Assembly (NCBI RefSeq): GCF_006149005.1
Contig: NZ_VBSL01000014.1
Coordinates: forward strand, 1-64,000
Length of the DNA: 64,000 nucleotides
Reading direction: 5' to 3'
Source of the DNA: Larkinella sp. C7
GTDB lineage: Bacteria > Bacteroidota > Bacteroidia > Cytophagales > Spirosomataceae
Below are positions 28,477 to 39,100 of the stretch, one piece after another. The position numbers were made by a program, and so were the translations under genes. The notes under the pieces were generated by a model, which saw only the letters and a program-made list of their open reading frames with translations, was not told the origin of the DNA and searched no databases. Position 1 is the stretch's first letter. Each line of letters opens with the position of its first letter.

Positions 28477-31400
28477 ATGAACCCTTCTGAAAACACTCCA
28501 CACCCGTTAGAAACACTACTGAAACGGTCTTGGCAAATCACTGATTTTAGGCTAGTTGGCAAATACGAAGTTCATCCTGACGGCAAATGGGCAACATTTA
28601 AAGAACTTCGTTCAATGTCCGGCGAACTATTATATTTTCCAGAAGATAAAAATACAGGCCTTAGGAGTAGAATAGCTTCTGCATCTGTAATCCCTAATGA
28701 CAAACTTATCACAGGAGAATATTATCAGTTTATAGCTAAGCTCAATTCCAAAGAAAGCGAATTAGGTCGTAATCCGTTATTCGTAGTTCCCCAGCCATTC
28801 GGTAAGGTTTCACAGCAAGTTCAAGAGCGGATACAGAAAGAGCAACTTGTGAAATCAATTTTTAGACGAAACGGAGCTACCCCATTTGACGCAAAAAATC
28901 TAGCTAATTCATTAAAGAACTTTCAGATCGAGTTATATACCAAGACAGAGCGCTTCATTTTTGAACTCCTCCAGAACGCCGATGACTTCCCTCTTCAAGG
29001 CAAAGAAGTTAGTATTTCGTTTGAAGTTCTTAAAGAAAATATCCTCGTTCAACATAACGGTCGACCATTCAGCCAGCGAGATGTAGAATCTATCTGTAGT
29101 GTTGGTGATAGCTCAAAAGCTAAAGATATTTCTGCTACAGGTTATAAAGGTATTGGCTTCAAATCTGTTTTTACACATGCAAAACGTGTTTTTGTCTCTT
29201 CAGGTGGGTTTGAGTTCTGTTTTAATAAGGAGCACTCAACATACTCACATTTTGAAAAGATGTTTCCTGATTTCAGGGAAAACTTTTCTGGAGATAAAGA
29301 AGTCCATACAGGACCCAATAACGTGCCTTGGCAATTGAAACCTATATGGAGAGAAAAAGATCTGTTTCCTCAAGAGGTTAGGCATCATGCTGATTTCTTT
29401 AATGAAAACGTTTCGTTTTGTTTAGAGTTTGGCACTAGGAACTGTGAGGCATTCACAGAAAAAGCAGATACTTTTTTTTCGGACCCCCGTTTTTTACTAT
29501 TTCTCAGAAATATCTCTCAAATAAACTATGTGACTGGAGACAGCACATTGCTTGTTAAAAGATACGTAGAAAGTGGAAAAACAAGGCTACTTAGTGGAAA
29601 CACCGAACAACAATATATTACACATAAAGCTGATAAGATAGATTTTAGCAATTCAATTAAAACTTTTAAAAACGCAGGTGACATACCTCCAAAACTGCTC
29701 GATTTCCCTTTTTTAACACTGTCCTTTGCGGCACTGATTGAGCAGGAAGAAATAGTTCCTCTATCCGATGTACCCTTATTCACTTATCTTCCCACTGAAG
29801 ATCGGTCTTATCACTTTCCATTCTTGGTGAACGGAGATTTTGTGACGACATCAAATCGTGAACAAATTTTACCTGGCAACAAATGGAACGAGCTTGTTTT
29901 TGAACAGATTGGATACCAAGTATTTATTTGGGTCCAATCTATTGTTAAAATAAGTGAGTACCGCAAAAATGCTTACAGGCTTATTCCTAAAAAACTAAGC
30001 CAGGATACAGCCGTATGTAATGCTTTCAACCTTGGTTTCGAACGAGCAATATCAGATGTCGACTTTATTCTGAACCGATCGGGAAGCCTTCAACTTCTGA
30101 AAAATACCTTGATTGATAAAACTGGCCTGACAGAGCTGCTTGGCGACGATTTTAGCTCAATAACAGGGTATGATGAACAAGTTATTAATGCTGACGTCCA
30201 TTCAAAGAAAATAGAAAACCTAATTAGGGAGTATAATGAAGGCATCATATTTGACCTTGACGATCTCAACGATTTATTGGACGTAAGTACCTTCAAAGCT
30301 TGGCTAACCGTACCAGAGCATAATGCTGTATTCATAAACCACCTAGCAGATAAACAATGGATTGAACGACTAGCTGAACAACCTGTATTCCTTAACCAGA
30401 ACCTGCAGTTATGTACCGCTGGGCAGCTTTACGACAGCTTTTCTGATGATCTCTCTTTGCTCGAATGGCTTAACGTCTCTTATTTGCATCCTGAGGTTGC
30501 AGAAAGCATATCATCGATTACTTTACCCATTAAGAGCTACAATGCGGAGAATTTTATAAAGGTAGAAGTCTTGGGTAACCAATCAACTATCGACGAATTA
30601 CTAAAAGACAAGCAACATAATCTTAATTTCTATCGATATATTTTCAAACATCATGAATCACTCAGTGACAAAGATTTTTTTGGATCTGGAAAATTAAATT
30701 ACTTTAGAGTATGGAGCGGACTGGAAAATGACATAAGTAGTTTCAGTGACAATATCTACGGGTTTCATCGTTCAATTGCAGAACTTATCAATAAGCAGGC
30801 ACTGCCAGCGGAGCAAATAAACTTATTATCCCCCGAGTTTCATAAAAACGAAGAAGACGTACACAAATGGGCAAAGTTTTGGCAACGACTCGGGGTAAAA
30901 GAATACAAAGAGTCGACGGTTGCAGGCTTCCTAACCGCTGAGGTTGTTAGCCAAGCCATGGCTTTAGAAAAGCATTTCGACGCTTACGATCCTTTTGATG
31001 AAGACGTCGAACCAACAGACTCATATCTACAGAAGCAACAGGCTAGTGCTACGTTATGGGTATTTATCTCGCAAGCGCTTAAACATATACCCGAAGAGAC
31101 AGCAAAAAAGCTATGTAAGGACATTGGGAGTCTGGTAGTATTCACTACAGAAAATTGTACGACCAAACCCTTGAGAGAATGCTATCTTTCGAATTCTTTT
31201 ACTGGGAATCCAACCCTTGAACAGTTAGCTGATCAATTCGCTGATATTGATTCCTATTTTATTTCTGGATCATATCTAGACAATAAAGACCTTTCAGTAA
31301 TAGAGTGGCGTAAGCTATTTGAACAGTGTGGGGCTCAAACTACTACTGAAAACTTTGTTGAACGGTTATCTGCTGAACTCGATAATATTGAGGAGACTAA

Positions 31401-33972
31401 TCTTCTTACTACAACGAGGTTCCTCTTTGAAAATAGAAGTTTTTTTCAGTCTAGCGATAAACGACTTAACTCTTTAAAAATACAGATAACCGACGAATTT
31501 GTTGAGCCAGCAGCAGCGGTAATTGGTAGTTACTATACTCAAGACAGTCTCTTGGAAACTGTACTACCCAGTATAAGGCTAAAAAATCTGGTGTCAGAAA
31601 ACTATGCAAGTAGACGTTTGGCGGACTGGACAGTTTTTTTTGAAAAGATTGGTGTAGTCATACTGAAAACGGAACAGGAAGTGATTGATTATAAAATTGA
31701 TTATCTCCTGTCTAATCAAGAAGCCTTACACACTTTAGAAAACACAGTCGAAATTATTAATGAACTGGCCAGCCTGCACAGACAGGATAAACTGAAAGAT
31801 CATTATCAGTCTCTTGGCCAGTTAAAACTTAAACTCAAAGGGCATGACAATAATTTTTTACAAGCTGACGAATGCCATTTATCAACTGAGTATAAACCGA
31901 AGCTTGACTTAGAAACACTGCTCCCACCTGAAGAATGCCCTGATCTATTTGTTAATCCGATCTATATTGGAAGCAACCGGGATCATGTTCGTTCGTTCTT
32001 TCTCAAAATTGGAGTATATAGTGATTTTGAGATTTTGGAAGATGAATGGGTTGTTAGAAGCAACCTTACTCAGGCGTATCAAAGCGCTATTGATACTCAA
32101 CATCCATATATTCCGGAAAATGCTAAAAAATTTGCTGGCCAGCACCGAATAGGGCCTTGGATTCGTCTTAATTATGAGCGCTTTCTCAACAGGCCAACTG
32201 TGTTAGTTGCCTTTTGGGCAAAAGTTTTAGAGTCCAAAAAATTCAGAGATCATTTGTTTAGCAAAATTAAGTATAAATGTCAATACTATTCATTTTCCTG
32301 TGTAAATAATATAGCTTTTCGAAGTCAAACAGAACGTCTAATCCCAACCCTAGACAACCAGATTGTAAAGGCGAATGAACTGTATTCTATAAGTCTCAAG
32401 GACAAAATCGATGATCTAGCTTTATTACCAGCAGTTGATCTTACTGGAGTTTCAGTGGACGGCACCAACTTTGAGCAATGGCTAGGTATTAGGCAAAATC
32501 TCTCATTAAGCCTTTGCTTAAAGAGAATTTCAAAGGTGAATAATCAGGCTCAGTTAAATTCTGAAGGAACCTGGCAAAGAGTAAAAGAGATATTGAAAGC
32601 CGAAAAGAAAAATTTAAATGGAGAAGACAAGGCTAGCCTTATTAATTTCAAAACAAATGGCTTTCTACCGAATCAAACAGGGGAGTGGAAACAGACTTCA
32701 AATCTGTTCTATATCAGCGATGATTTCGATCTAGGTATCGGAAATAGTCCGTGGTTAATTGCTGATGAATTACAGTTCATTGCGTCGTGGTTAGAATTGA
32801 AAAAACTTACAGAAACTGACTTTGCACCAGAGTTTCGCAATCCGATAATAGAGCGAAGCTTTCAAGAGACACTAACTAAGCGGCTGAAATTTATTGCATT
32901 TGCTGAAAAACAGTCTGATTGGTCAGAATGCCAAAGTGATTATTTAGATACAATCACTGCCTATCAATTTTATCGGACAGTTCGAATCTCCTTCTGCTAT
33001 ACTGGAGTAACGCCACCTATTGAAAATACAGATCGAAACTTCTATCAAGAAGATAATAAAGTGTACTATATCGGCAACTGGAACGGATCAAGAGCGGCAG
33101 AACTTTTCAGCTTTGTTCATAAAGTGCTTGATCTTAAAAAGGTATCTGTAAAAGTGCTTCAGGACATTCTGTTAAACACCGAGGCTGAAATTATTGAGCT
33201 TTTAGAGGAGAAGAATTTCAGTATCCCTGATGAATGGAAGCATAAGCGAGAGTTGATGCCAACAATAGCCCCTCCCCTAATTGCTGATTCATTTTTAAAC
33301 CGCATCAGCCAATCGGAGCCATTGGTTTCAGAAAATGATGAAAAAACTGAACAAGAGCGTGCTCAGGCTCAAGGCCCCAGTTCAGAAGAACGAGTGTTAG
33401 ATAGTGAGGAAGTAGAGAACGATTTTATCAAAGAAGTGGAAGAATTTATTAGCGCTGAATTGGAAGACACTGAATGGGCAGACTACATACCAGAACTAAA
33501 AAATATTTTAGAGCTATCTATAGACCAGCCTAAAGAAAAACAAAAACTTTACAATTTAATTGCCAAAATAAAATTAGCAAAATCTACATTAATTCATTTC
33601 GACAGAGCGGATAAGGATTATAATCGGCTGGTAGATGGAGATGAGAAGTATTTTATACATAGTGCGAGAGGTTCGTTTGCGTACATTCACCCTAATGAAA
33701 TACTATCAATGAGGGATAATGGGTATAAAATTGCTTTAGATTTTGGGTCAAAATTTCCAATAAAAATATACCATAAAGCTGAAGATATATTAAGCCTCAA
33801 TACAAATCATTTACTTGCTTATCAATATGAAAAGACAATGGATGATTTATTCATGTTCTGTGAACATAATAAAGACGCGAATAAACACCTATTGATTGTT
33901 GATAAAGATATATCGAGAGGGAAATCAAATGATATTTTCAAACTACTAAATCCTGAAGATGATTATCAATAG
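28477..33972 (+). CDS. Giant sacsin/Hsp90-type ATPase-domain protein, probable defence protein
   Basis: 1831 residues. Near residues 160-240 is a GHKL (sacsin N-terminal type) ATP-binding fold: FELLQNADD supplies the Asn box, and HNGRPF plus GYKGIGFKSVF supply the glycine-rich lid. The long remainder is helical without a recognised catalytic motif. An acidic linker (about 1610-1660) precedes a C-terminal domain (about 1665-1831) that I cannot place. Sequence is clearly AT-richer than the BREX genes. It is 100 bp downstream of brxL behind its own palindrome and overlaps the following helicase by 14 bp, so the two are one unit. Function unknown; defence is inferred from location and from the family's occurrence in defence islands. 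Confidence 0.75.
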   Translation: MNPSENTPHPLETLLKRSWQITDFRLVGKYEVHPDGKWATFKELRSMSGELLYFPEDKNTGLRSRIASASVIPNDKLITGEYYQFIAKLNSKESELGRNPLFVVPQPFGKVSQQVQERIQKEQLVKSIFRRNGATPFDAKNLANSLKNFQIELYTKTERFIFELLQNADDFPLQGKEVSISFEVLKENILVQHNGRPFSQRDVESICSVGDSSKAKDISATGYKGIGFKSVFTHAKRVFVSSGGFEFCFNKEHSTYSHFEKMFPDFRENFSGDKEVHTGPNNVPWQLKPIWREKDLFPQEVRHHADFFNENVSFCLEFGTRNCEAFTEKADTFFSDPRFLLFLRNISQINYVTGDSTLLVKRYVESGKTRLLSGNTEQQYITHKADKIDFSNSIKTFKNAGDIPPKLLDFPFLTLSFAALIEQEEIVPLSDVPLFTYLPTEDRSYHFPFLVNGDFVTTSNREQILPGNKWNELVFEQIGYQVFIWVQSIVKISEYRKNAYRLIPKKLSQDTAVCNAFNLGFERAISDVDFILNRSGSLQLLKNTLIDKTGLTELLGDDFSSITGYDEQVINADVHSKKIENLIREYNEGIIFDLDDLNDLLDVSTFKAWLTVPEHNAVFINHLADKQWIERLAEQPVFLNQNLQLCTAGQLYDSFSDDLSLLEWLNVSYLHPEVAESISSITLPIKSYNAENFIKVEVLGNQSTIDELLKDKQHNLNFYRYIFKHHESLSDKDFFGSGKLNYFRVWSGLENDISSFSDNIYGFHRSIAELINKQALPAEQINLLSPEFHKNEEDVHKWAKFWQRLGVKEYKESTVAGFLTAEVVSQAMALEKHFDAYDPFDEDVEPTDSYLQKQQASATLWVFISQALKHIPEETAKKLCKDIGSLVVFTTENCTTKPLRECYLSNSFTGNPTLEQLADQFADIDSYFISGSYLDNKDLSVIEWRKLFEQCGAQTTTENFVERLSAELDNIEETNLLTTTRFLFENRSFFQSSDKRLNSLKIQITDEFVEPAAAVIGSYYTQDSLLETVLPSIRLKNLVSENYASRRLADWTVFFEKIGVVILKTEQEVIDYKIDYLLSNQEALHTLENTVEIINELASLHRQDKLKDHYQSLGQLKLKLKGHDNNFLQADECHLSTEYKPKLDLETLLPPEECPDLFVNPIYIGSNRDHVRSFFLKIGVYSDFEILEDEWVVRSNLTQAYQSAIDTQHPYIPENAKKFAGQHRIGPWIRLNYERFLNRPTVLVAFWAKVLESKKFRDHLFSKIKYKCQYYSFSCVNNIAFRSQTERLIPTLDNQIVKANELYSISLKDKIDDLALLPAVDLTGVSVDGTNFEQWLGIRQNLSLSLCLKRISKVNNQAQLNSEGTWQRVKEILKAEKKNLNGEDKASLINFKTNGFLPNQTGEWKQTSNLFYISDDFDLGIGNSPWLIADELQFIASWLELKKLTETDFAPEFRNPIIERSFQETLTKRLKFIAFAEKQSDWSECQSDYLDTITAYQFYRTVRISFCYTGVTPPIENTDRNFYQEDNKVYYIGNWNGSRAAELFSFVHKVLDLKKVSVKVLQDILLNTEAEIIELLEEKNFSIPDEWKHKRELMPTIAPPLIADSFLNRISQSEPLVSENDEKTEQERAQAQGPSSEERVLDSEEVENDFIKEVEEFISAELEDTEWADYIPELKNILELSIDQPKEKQKLYNLIAKIKLAKSTLIHFDRADKDYNRLVDGDEKYFIHSARGSFAYIHPNEILSMRDNGYKIALDFGSKFPIKIYHKAEDILSLNTNHLLAYQYEKTMDDLFMFCEHNKDANKHLLIVDKDISRGKSNDIFKLLNPEDDYQ

Positions 33973-35677
33973 AAATAAGCATATAAATCTCATACAGGAT
34001 GAATTAACTTATCAGACGAATGAGTTTGATAAGTTATTGAGAAAGCATGCTGCAAAAATGTTTGTAGATGGTCAACTCTATCTATGCCGTTACCAGGGCT
34101 TCGATGAAGCACGAGGCAATTTAATCGTCAGGTTCGAACATAAAATATGTTTACCCCCAAGGAAGAATGAGCACTTTCAGTGTTTTGTTTCTGACATTCA
34201 GAATGATAACGTACAAAACTGGGGTGGTTTAACTTATAGAGATTTACGAAAAAGAGTTACGACGCAGTTCGAATCTAAGACCGTTTTTTTTTCTTATGAA
34301 AATGGCCATTCAATCGTTGGGTTATCTGGTATAAAGATTGAGGACGTTGAAAAATATTCAAAAGACACCTTAGTTTTTTTGGCTCCTACAGATCCACCAT
34401 TAAATTATCTTTTAAATCTCATCAATTTTTTAAAAGAAACAGCATCTTCTCCAAATGAAATACTGGATTTAAATATTACTAATAAAAATTGGAATCCTAC
34501 ACCTCTAACAGTAAGCGAGGATATTGTCACGGTTATCCAAACGGATTTAATTGAAAACGAGATAGTTGTAATTCAAGGGCCCCCAGGTACTGGCAAAACG
34601 TATCTGATGGCACAGCTTTGCAGTGCGTTAATTAAGGCTGATTATAAGATCTTAGTTACTGCCTTAACTAATAGAGCTTTAGTTGAACTTGCTGAAAAAG
34701 ATCATCTGAAAGCAGGTTTAGCGGAAGGGAAGGTGTATAAATCATCTCTTACAGCAGATGAGTCCAAAAACAAGAAGATAAAAGGTATAAAGGCATTTAA
34801 AAGCCTTAGCCAACAAAAGCCACAAATGTTATTATTGACGTATTATATTATGTCTCAAATTGCCGCCAAAGCAATCGTTGACGACCACTTTGACTACATA
34901 ATTATTGAAGAAGCAAGTCAGGCATTCTTATCAACACTCGCACTGGCAAGAAAATTAGGGAAGAAATGCATAATAATTGGTGATATAAAGCAACTTGAGC
35001 CTATATTTTACAAAGAATATGCACCTGAAGATAAAAACAACTACGATTTAATGGTTTGTGGACTGAAAGCTATTAGTTACTTTTTACCTAATACGAAGCA
35101 ATATATCCTCACAGACTCGTATCGACTTACGCAAACCAGTGTCAATGCAACAAATGCATTTTATTCTGGAATGCTAAGGAGCAAATCAGACACATTGCTT
35201 CCTATAGATTTTAGTAAATATCCGCTACTGAATAATATTTTTCAAAGCAATGGAGGCACATCATTAAAAATGTTTGATTTGCCTGATAGCCGAATACCTT
35301 CAGCAGCATGCACGAATTTAATTATAAACCTAGTAAGTACGCTAAAGCTGTTTAATGGTAAAGCTGAAATAGCTGTCCTAGCATTTAATCGGGATACAGT
35401 TCGTTTTTTGCAAAAAGAAATATTTTCCAAGTGTGCCAATACCGATGATGTGCTAGTAGAAACAGTAGACAGAATTCAGGGGTTAACAACTGATTTCTGT
35501 ATTTTCTTCATTCCCACCGAGAGTATACCCTTTGCTTTACAAGCCAATAGATTTAATGTTGCTACTTCCAGAGCTAGACTTTGCACACTTCTAATTTCGT
35601 CTCCAGATATAAGGTACTTTGTAAATACAAATGCATCTTTAAGATATTACTTTGAACACGTTAGTTCTTTAAGTTAA
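33959..35677 (+). CDS. UPF1/Dna2-like superfamily 1 helicase
   Basis: 572 residues. Residues 1-190 are an uncharacterised N-terminal domain. The helicase core has Walker A GPPGTGKT at about 203-210, Walker B IIIEEASQ near 318 with IGDIKQLEP after it, and late SF1 motifs VETVDRIQG and NVATSRAR near 500-545. No nuclease domain is fused. It starts within the sacsin-like gene, so translation is coupled. It could remodel DNA or RNA for the large ATPase protein. Confidence 0.85.
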   Translation: MIINRNKHINLIQDELTYQTNEFDKLLRKHAAKMFVDGQLYLCRYQGFDEARGNLIVRFEHKICLPPRKNEHFQCFVSDIQNDNVQNWGGLTYRDLRKRVTTQFESKTVFFSYENGHSIVGLSGIKIEDVEKYSKDTLVFLAPTDPPLNYLLNLINFLKETASSPNEILDLNITNKNWNPTPLTVSEDIVTVIQTDLIENEIVVIQGPPGTGKTYLMAQLCSALIKADYKILVTALTNRALVELAEKDHLKAGLAEGKVYKSSLTADESKNKKIKGIKAFKSLSQQKPQMLLLTYYIMSQIAAKAIVDDHFDYIIIEEASQAFLSTLALARKLGKKCIIIGDIKQLEPIFYKEYAPEDKNNYDLMVCGLKAISYFLPNTKQYILTDSYRLTQTSVNATNAFYSGMLRSKSDTLLPIDFSKYPLLNNIFQSNGGTSLKMFDLPDSRIPSAACTNLIINLVSTLKLFNGKAEIAVLAFNRDTVRFLQKEIFSKCANTDDVLVETVDRIQGLTTDFCIFFIPTESIPFALQANRFNVATSRARLCTLLISSPDIRYFVNTNASLRYYFEHVSSLS

Positions 35678-36112
35678 GAGTTTACTTGATACATTCACGC
35701 TTTTTTATGCGCCATTTATGCTGAAGTTTGAGTAGTTTAGAAATTAAGCTATTTTCTTATTTCTGACTCACCGCAGGTTGACCTAATCTCAAATCTTGGA
35801 CAGTCAAAACTGGAGAATCGGACTAGCATGACCTTGGCACCATTCCATTTACTCATTAACCGGCTGTGCTCAACCATATAGATTTCCCAAAAAAAAGTAT
35901 GTTGTAATGGCTCATCTACTAAAACTAACAAGAAGGCACAGCTACTAAAACTAACAAGAAGGCACAGCCAGCAAGAACATTACCACAGGCTAAAGAAGCG
36001 GGTTATCGTGCTTAAATCAATAAATCTGACAAAAACACAGATAATGTGAATTTTTATAATAAAGAAAAATAGCGTTACATTTAAGATTTGTAATTTACAA
36101 TGAATTAAATAT
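35678..36112. other. AT-rich intergenic region with tandem repeat
   Basis: 435 bp without a convincing gene, apart from short open stretches that lack a start signal or family features. It contains the exact tandem repeat at 35916-35967. It looks like scar DNA between two defence modules. Confidence 0.5.
35916..35967. repeat. 26-bp exact tandem duplication
   Basis: Two identical 26-bp copies, 35916-35941 and 35942-35967, each starting CTACTAAAACTAAC. A replication-slippage or insertion scar is likely. Confidence 0.75.
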
Positions 36113-39100
36113 ATGGACTTTGATAGTGAGGATATATTCAATGGGAAATTCTCAGTTGATCAAGCAATCCAGCAGTTTCGTACCCGGCTTTTAGATTTAA
36201 CCGCCCGTAATCGGCTAATAAGTTACCGGCATCCCAAAGGTCGGTCCATTCAATTTGTTGATGACCCCGTATTAAATGTTGTTTTTAACCGGCTCATTGA
36301 TAACAAGTCAATCCTCATTAAAAGCGTTCCCAACCCTCCGGCCGATCTATTTGCCGTTAAAAGACCTGATGCAAAGGCATATGCTAAAACAGTGCATATA
36401 AATGTTTCTGAAGAGTTCCTGGTTACTACCCCCGGATTACCTCCCCAGCGACAATCAGCCAAACTTCAAGCTCTTTTTTATCCAGACGAATTAGAAAAAA
36501 TCTGTCGGAAGCTACGATCGGAATCCAATACGGTCATTGAGGAAACCGGTACGAATATGTTGTATTTAATATTCGGATTTTTGGAATATTATGAAAACGA
36601 AGAGTCAGATAAACCGATTCTGGCGCCCTTACTGTCTTTACCCGTTACGCTTGAAAAGGGCGATATTGACCCAGAAACCAGGACATACCAGTATACAATC
36701 AATTATTCAGGTGAGGATGTTCAGCATAATGAATCGTTGCGGGAAAAACTTAGCCGTGAATTTATGCTCCAACTCCCCATTTTTGAAGAAGAAGGAGAAC
36801 CTGAATCCTACTTTGCCGTCATTCAAGGGGCAGTACAAATGCGAAAACGCTGGCGGGTTCGCAGCCAACTGACGTTAGGCTTTCTATCTTTTGGAAAGCT
36901 AGCTATTTGGGCCGATCTAAATCCTCAAAAATGGCCCAAATTTGCCCAGAGTAAATTACTAAATCAGCTATTCTCAGGCCACTCAGGGAGCGAATCCGAT
37001 GAATTTGGTGAAGATTATGAGATTGATAATCATCCTGAAACCGAGGCACTGTCGCTTATTTTCGATGCCGATTCCGCACAACATAGCGCCATAATAGATG
37101 TTTTGGCCGGTAAAAACCGAGTCATCAATGGCCCACCAGGTACAGGAAAATCACAGACTATTACCAACATTATAGCAGCCGCATTACAAAAGGGGAAAAA
37201 AGTACTTTTTGTATCTGAAAAATTAGCGGCATTAGAAGTTGTTAGGCATCGACTCAATCAAGCGAACTTGGGACATTTTTGTCTGGAACTTCACAGTCAT
37301 AAAACGCAAAAAAAGAAGCTTCTAGAAGACCTGCAAAAACGACGGGATGAAACGTTTGCAACACCACGTCAAATAGAAGATAGGTTGGCAACGCTCAATC
37401 AACAAAAGCAAGTACTTAACACGTATGCCCAATTGATATCTAGTCGAATTGGCAACAAGTTGGGCTTGACCGCGCATGAAGTTTTTTGGAAGGCTGAATT
37501 TTTTCGTGGGTTGGTAAGGCAAGATGTTTTCCAGAATGAGGCTATGCTTTTACCAGAAGCCAGTGAGTGGACACTAGCTGATATTGAGTTGAGACGATCC
37601 AAATTAAATACACTTGGCAAATTAATGACTGAGGCCGGGCCATACAACTCATCAAATCCGTGGTGGGGATTTAAGCCATATGTACTGGCACCCGGCACCG
37701 AAATGAGAATCCAGCAGCTATTAAAGGATGCCATGGTTCAATCACAGTATTTAGACGAACTTGTTCAGGAATATATAAGTAAAACGAAACTCACTGAGGA
37801 ACCATCACTGCAACGGTTTAAGGAGCTGCATAGTGTTATGTTGACTTTGCCTGAACCTCCTCCCAATTTAGTCGAAAATCTACTGCCCTGCCTGTTTCCA
37901 GCTCCGAATGTTATGAACCTGGAATTGCTAAAAATAGTGAGGCAAGTCGTTAAGGATATTCGACAGGCGAACCAGTTAAAAATGTTTAGTATAGAATTTT
38001 TAACGTCATCTCGTGAGATGATCTATACCCAAATTCACGATTATGCTGAAACCGCATCAAAGCAGCTCATCCCAACGGCTTCATCATTGACTTTAATTCA
38101 GCTAAATGAACTTGTAAAGGCAACCGTTTTCGCCCTTGACCATTTTGATCAGCAGATTACGATAAGATCGTATGCTTATCATCCAATCAATTTAGCTATC
38201 CTGAGAAACTTGGATAAAGCATTAGCGGATCTTAATGAGAATAGCCCGTTAAAGCTCGAAAAGCAATCGATCAAAGTGATCAATCAAGGAGTAACCCTGT
38301 TAACTGAACGCGTAGATCAACTGGCGCAATGTTACGAACGCATCGATCTTCTTGTACATCAACTGAATGTCAATTATGATGGTTCTTTGACTTCCATTCA
38401 AGCCTTAGGTCGTCTGGAGGGCATCAAGGGTTTACGGTCAAAAACGATAATTGATGAAAGCGTCCTAGAAAACATCCAGGCAGTTACTAGCCAACTGCCT
38501 ATTGAATTTGCGAAACTTTCATTAACGGAACTTCAGACAAGGAAACTTAATTTAGTCGCCTTACACGAACGAATTGACGATTTACTAACTAATTTAAAAG
38601 GATATGCCCAGCAATTATCTTTTCCTTTTAATGGTTCCTCATTGGCAATTTCCAGCTTGTCTATAATAGCGGAACTGGCTGCTGAGGCACCCCATGCCTT
38701 GATTGATTTTCGACATCCTGCGCTTGCGCACCCTCGTATTGGGGATCTTATCCGAAAAGGGGAGGAAATGCAATTTTCTGAAAATAAACAAAGGGAAAAA
38801 TTGGCAGAAGAGGTTTATTTTGATGCCTTACCGAACCAGGATGAGCTGAAAGGAGCTCTTCGTAGCCTGCGGCAAACTGGTGATGGCTTTTTTAATTTTT
38901 TAAATAAAGATTGGCGCTCGGCCAAAAAACTAGTTGATGGAATTAGCCGAGATAAAATAAAGGGTAAAGCAATTAATTACCAGAATCGTATAGAACAGAT
39001 TTTAAAGTGGCAGGATTGTGCGACATCAATAAATTCCAATCCGGAGTTTAAGGAAGCATTCGGCTTACTATTCAAAGGTGTAGATACTGACTTCTCCGCG

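Noticed and set aside
35749-35931. Short minus-strand reading frame between helicase and Hhe-like gene
   Set aside because: No start signal, no family features, and it crosses into the tandem-repeat scar.
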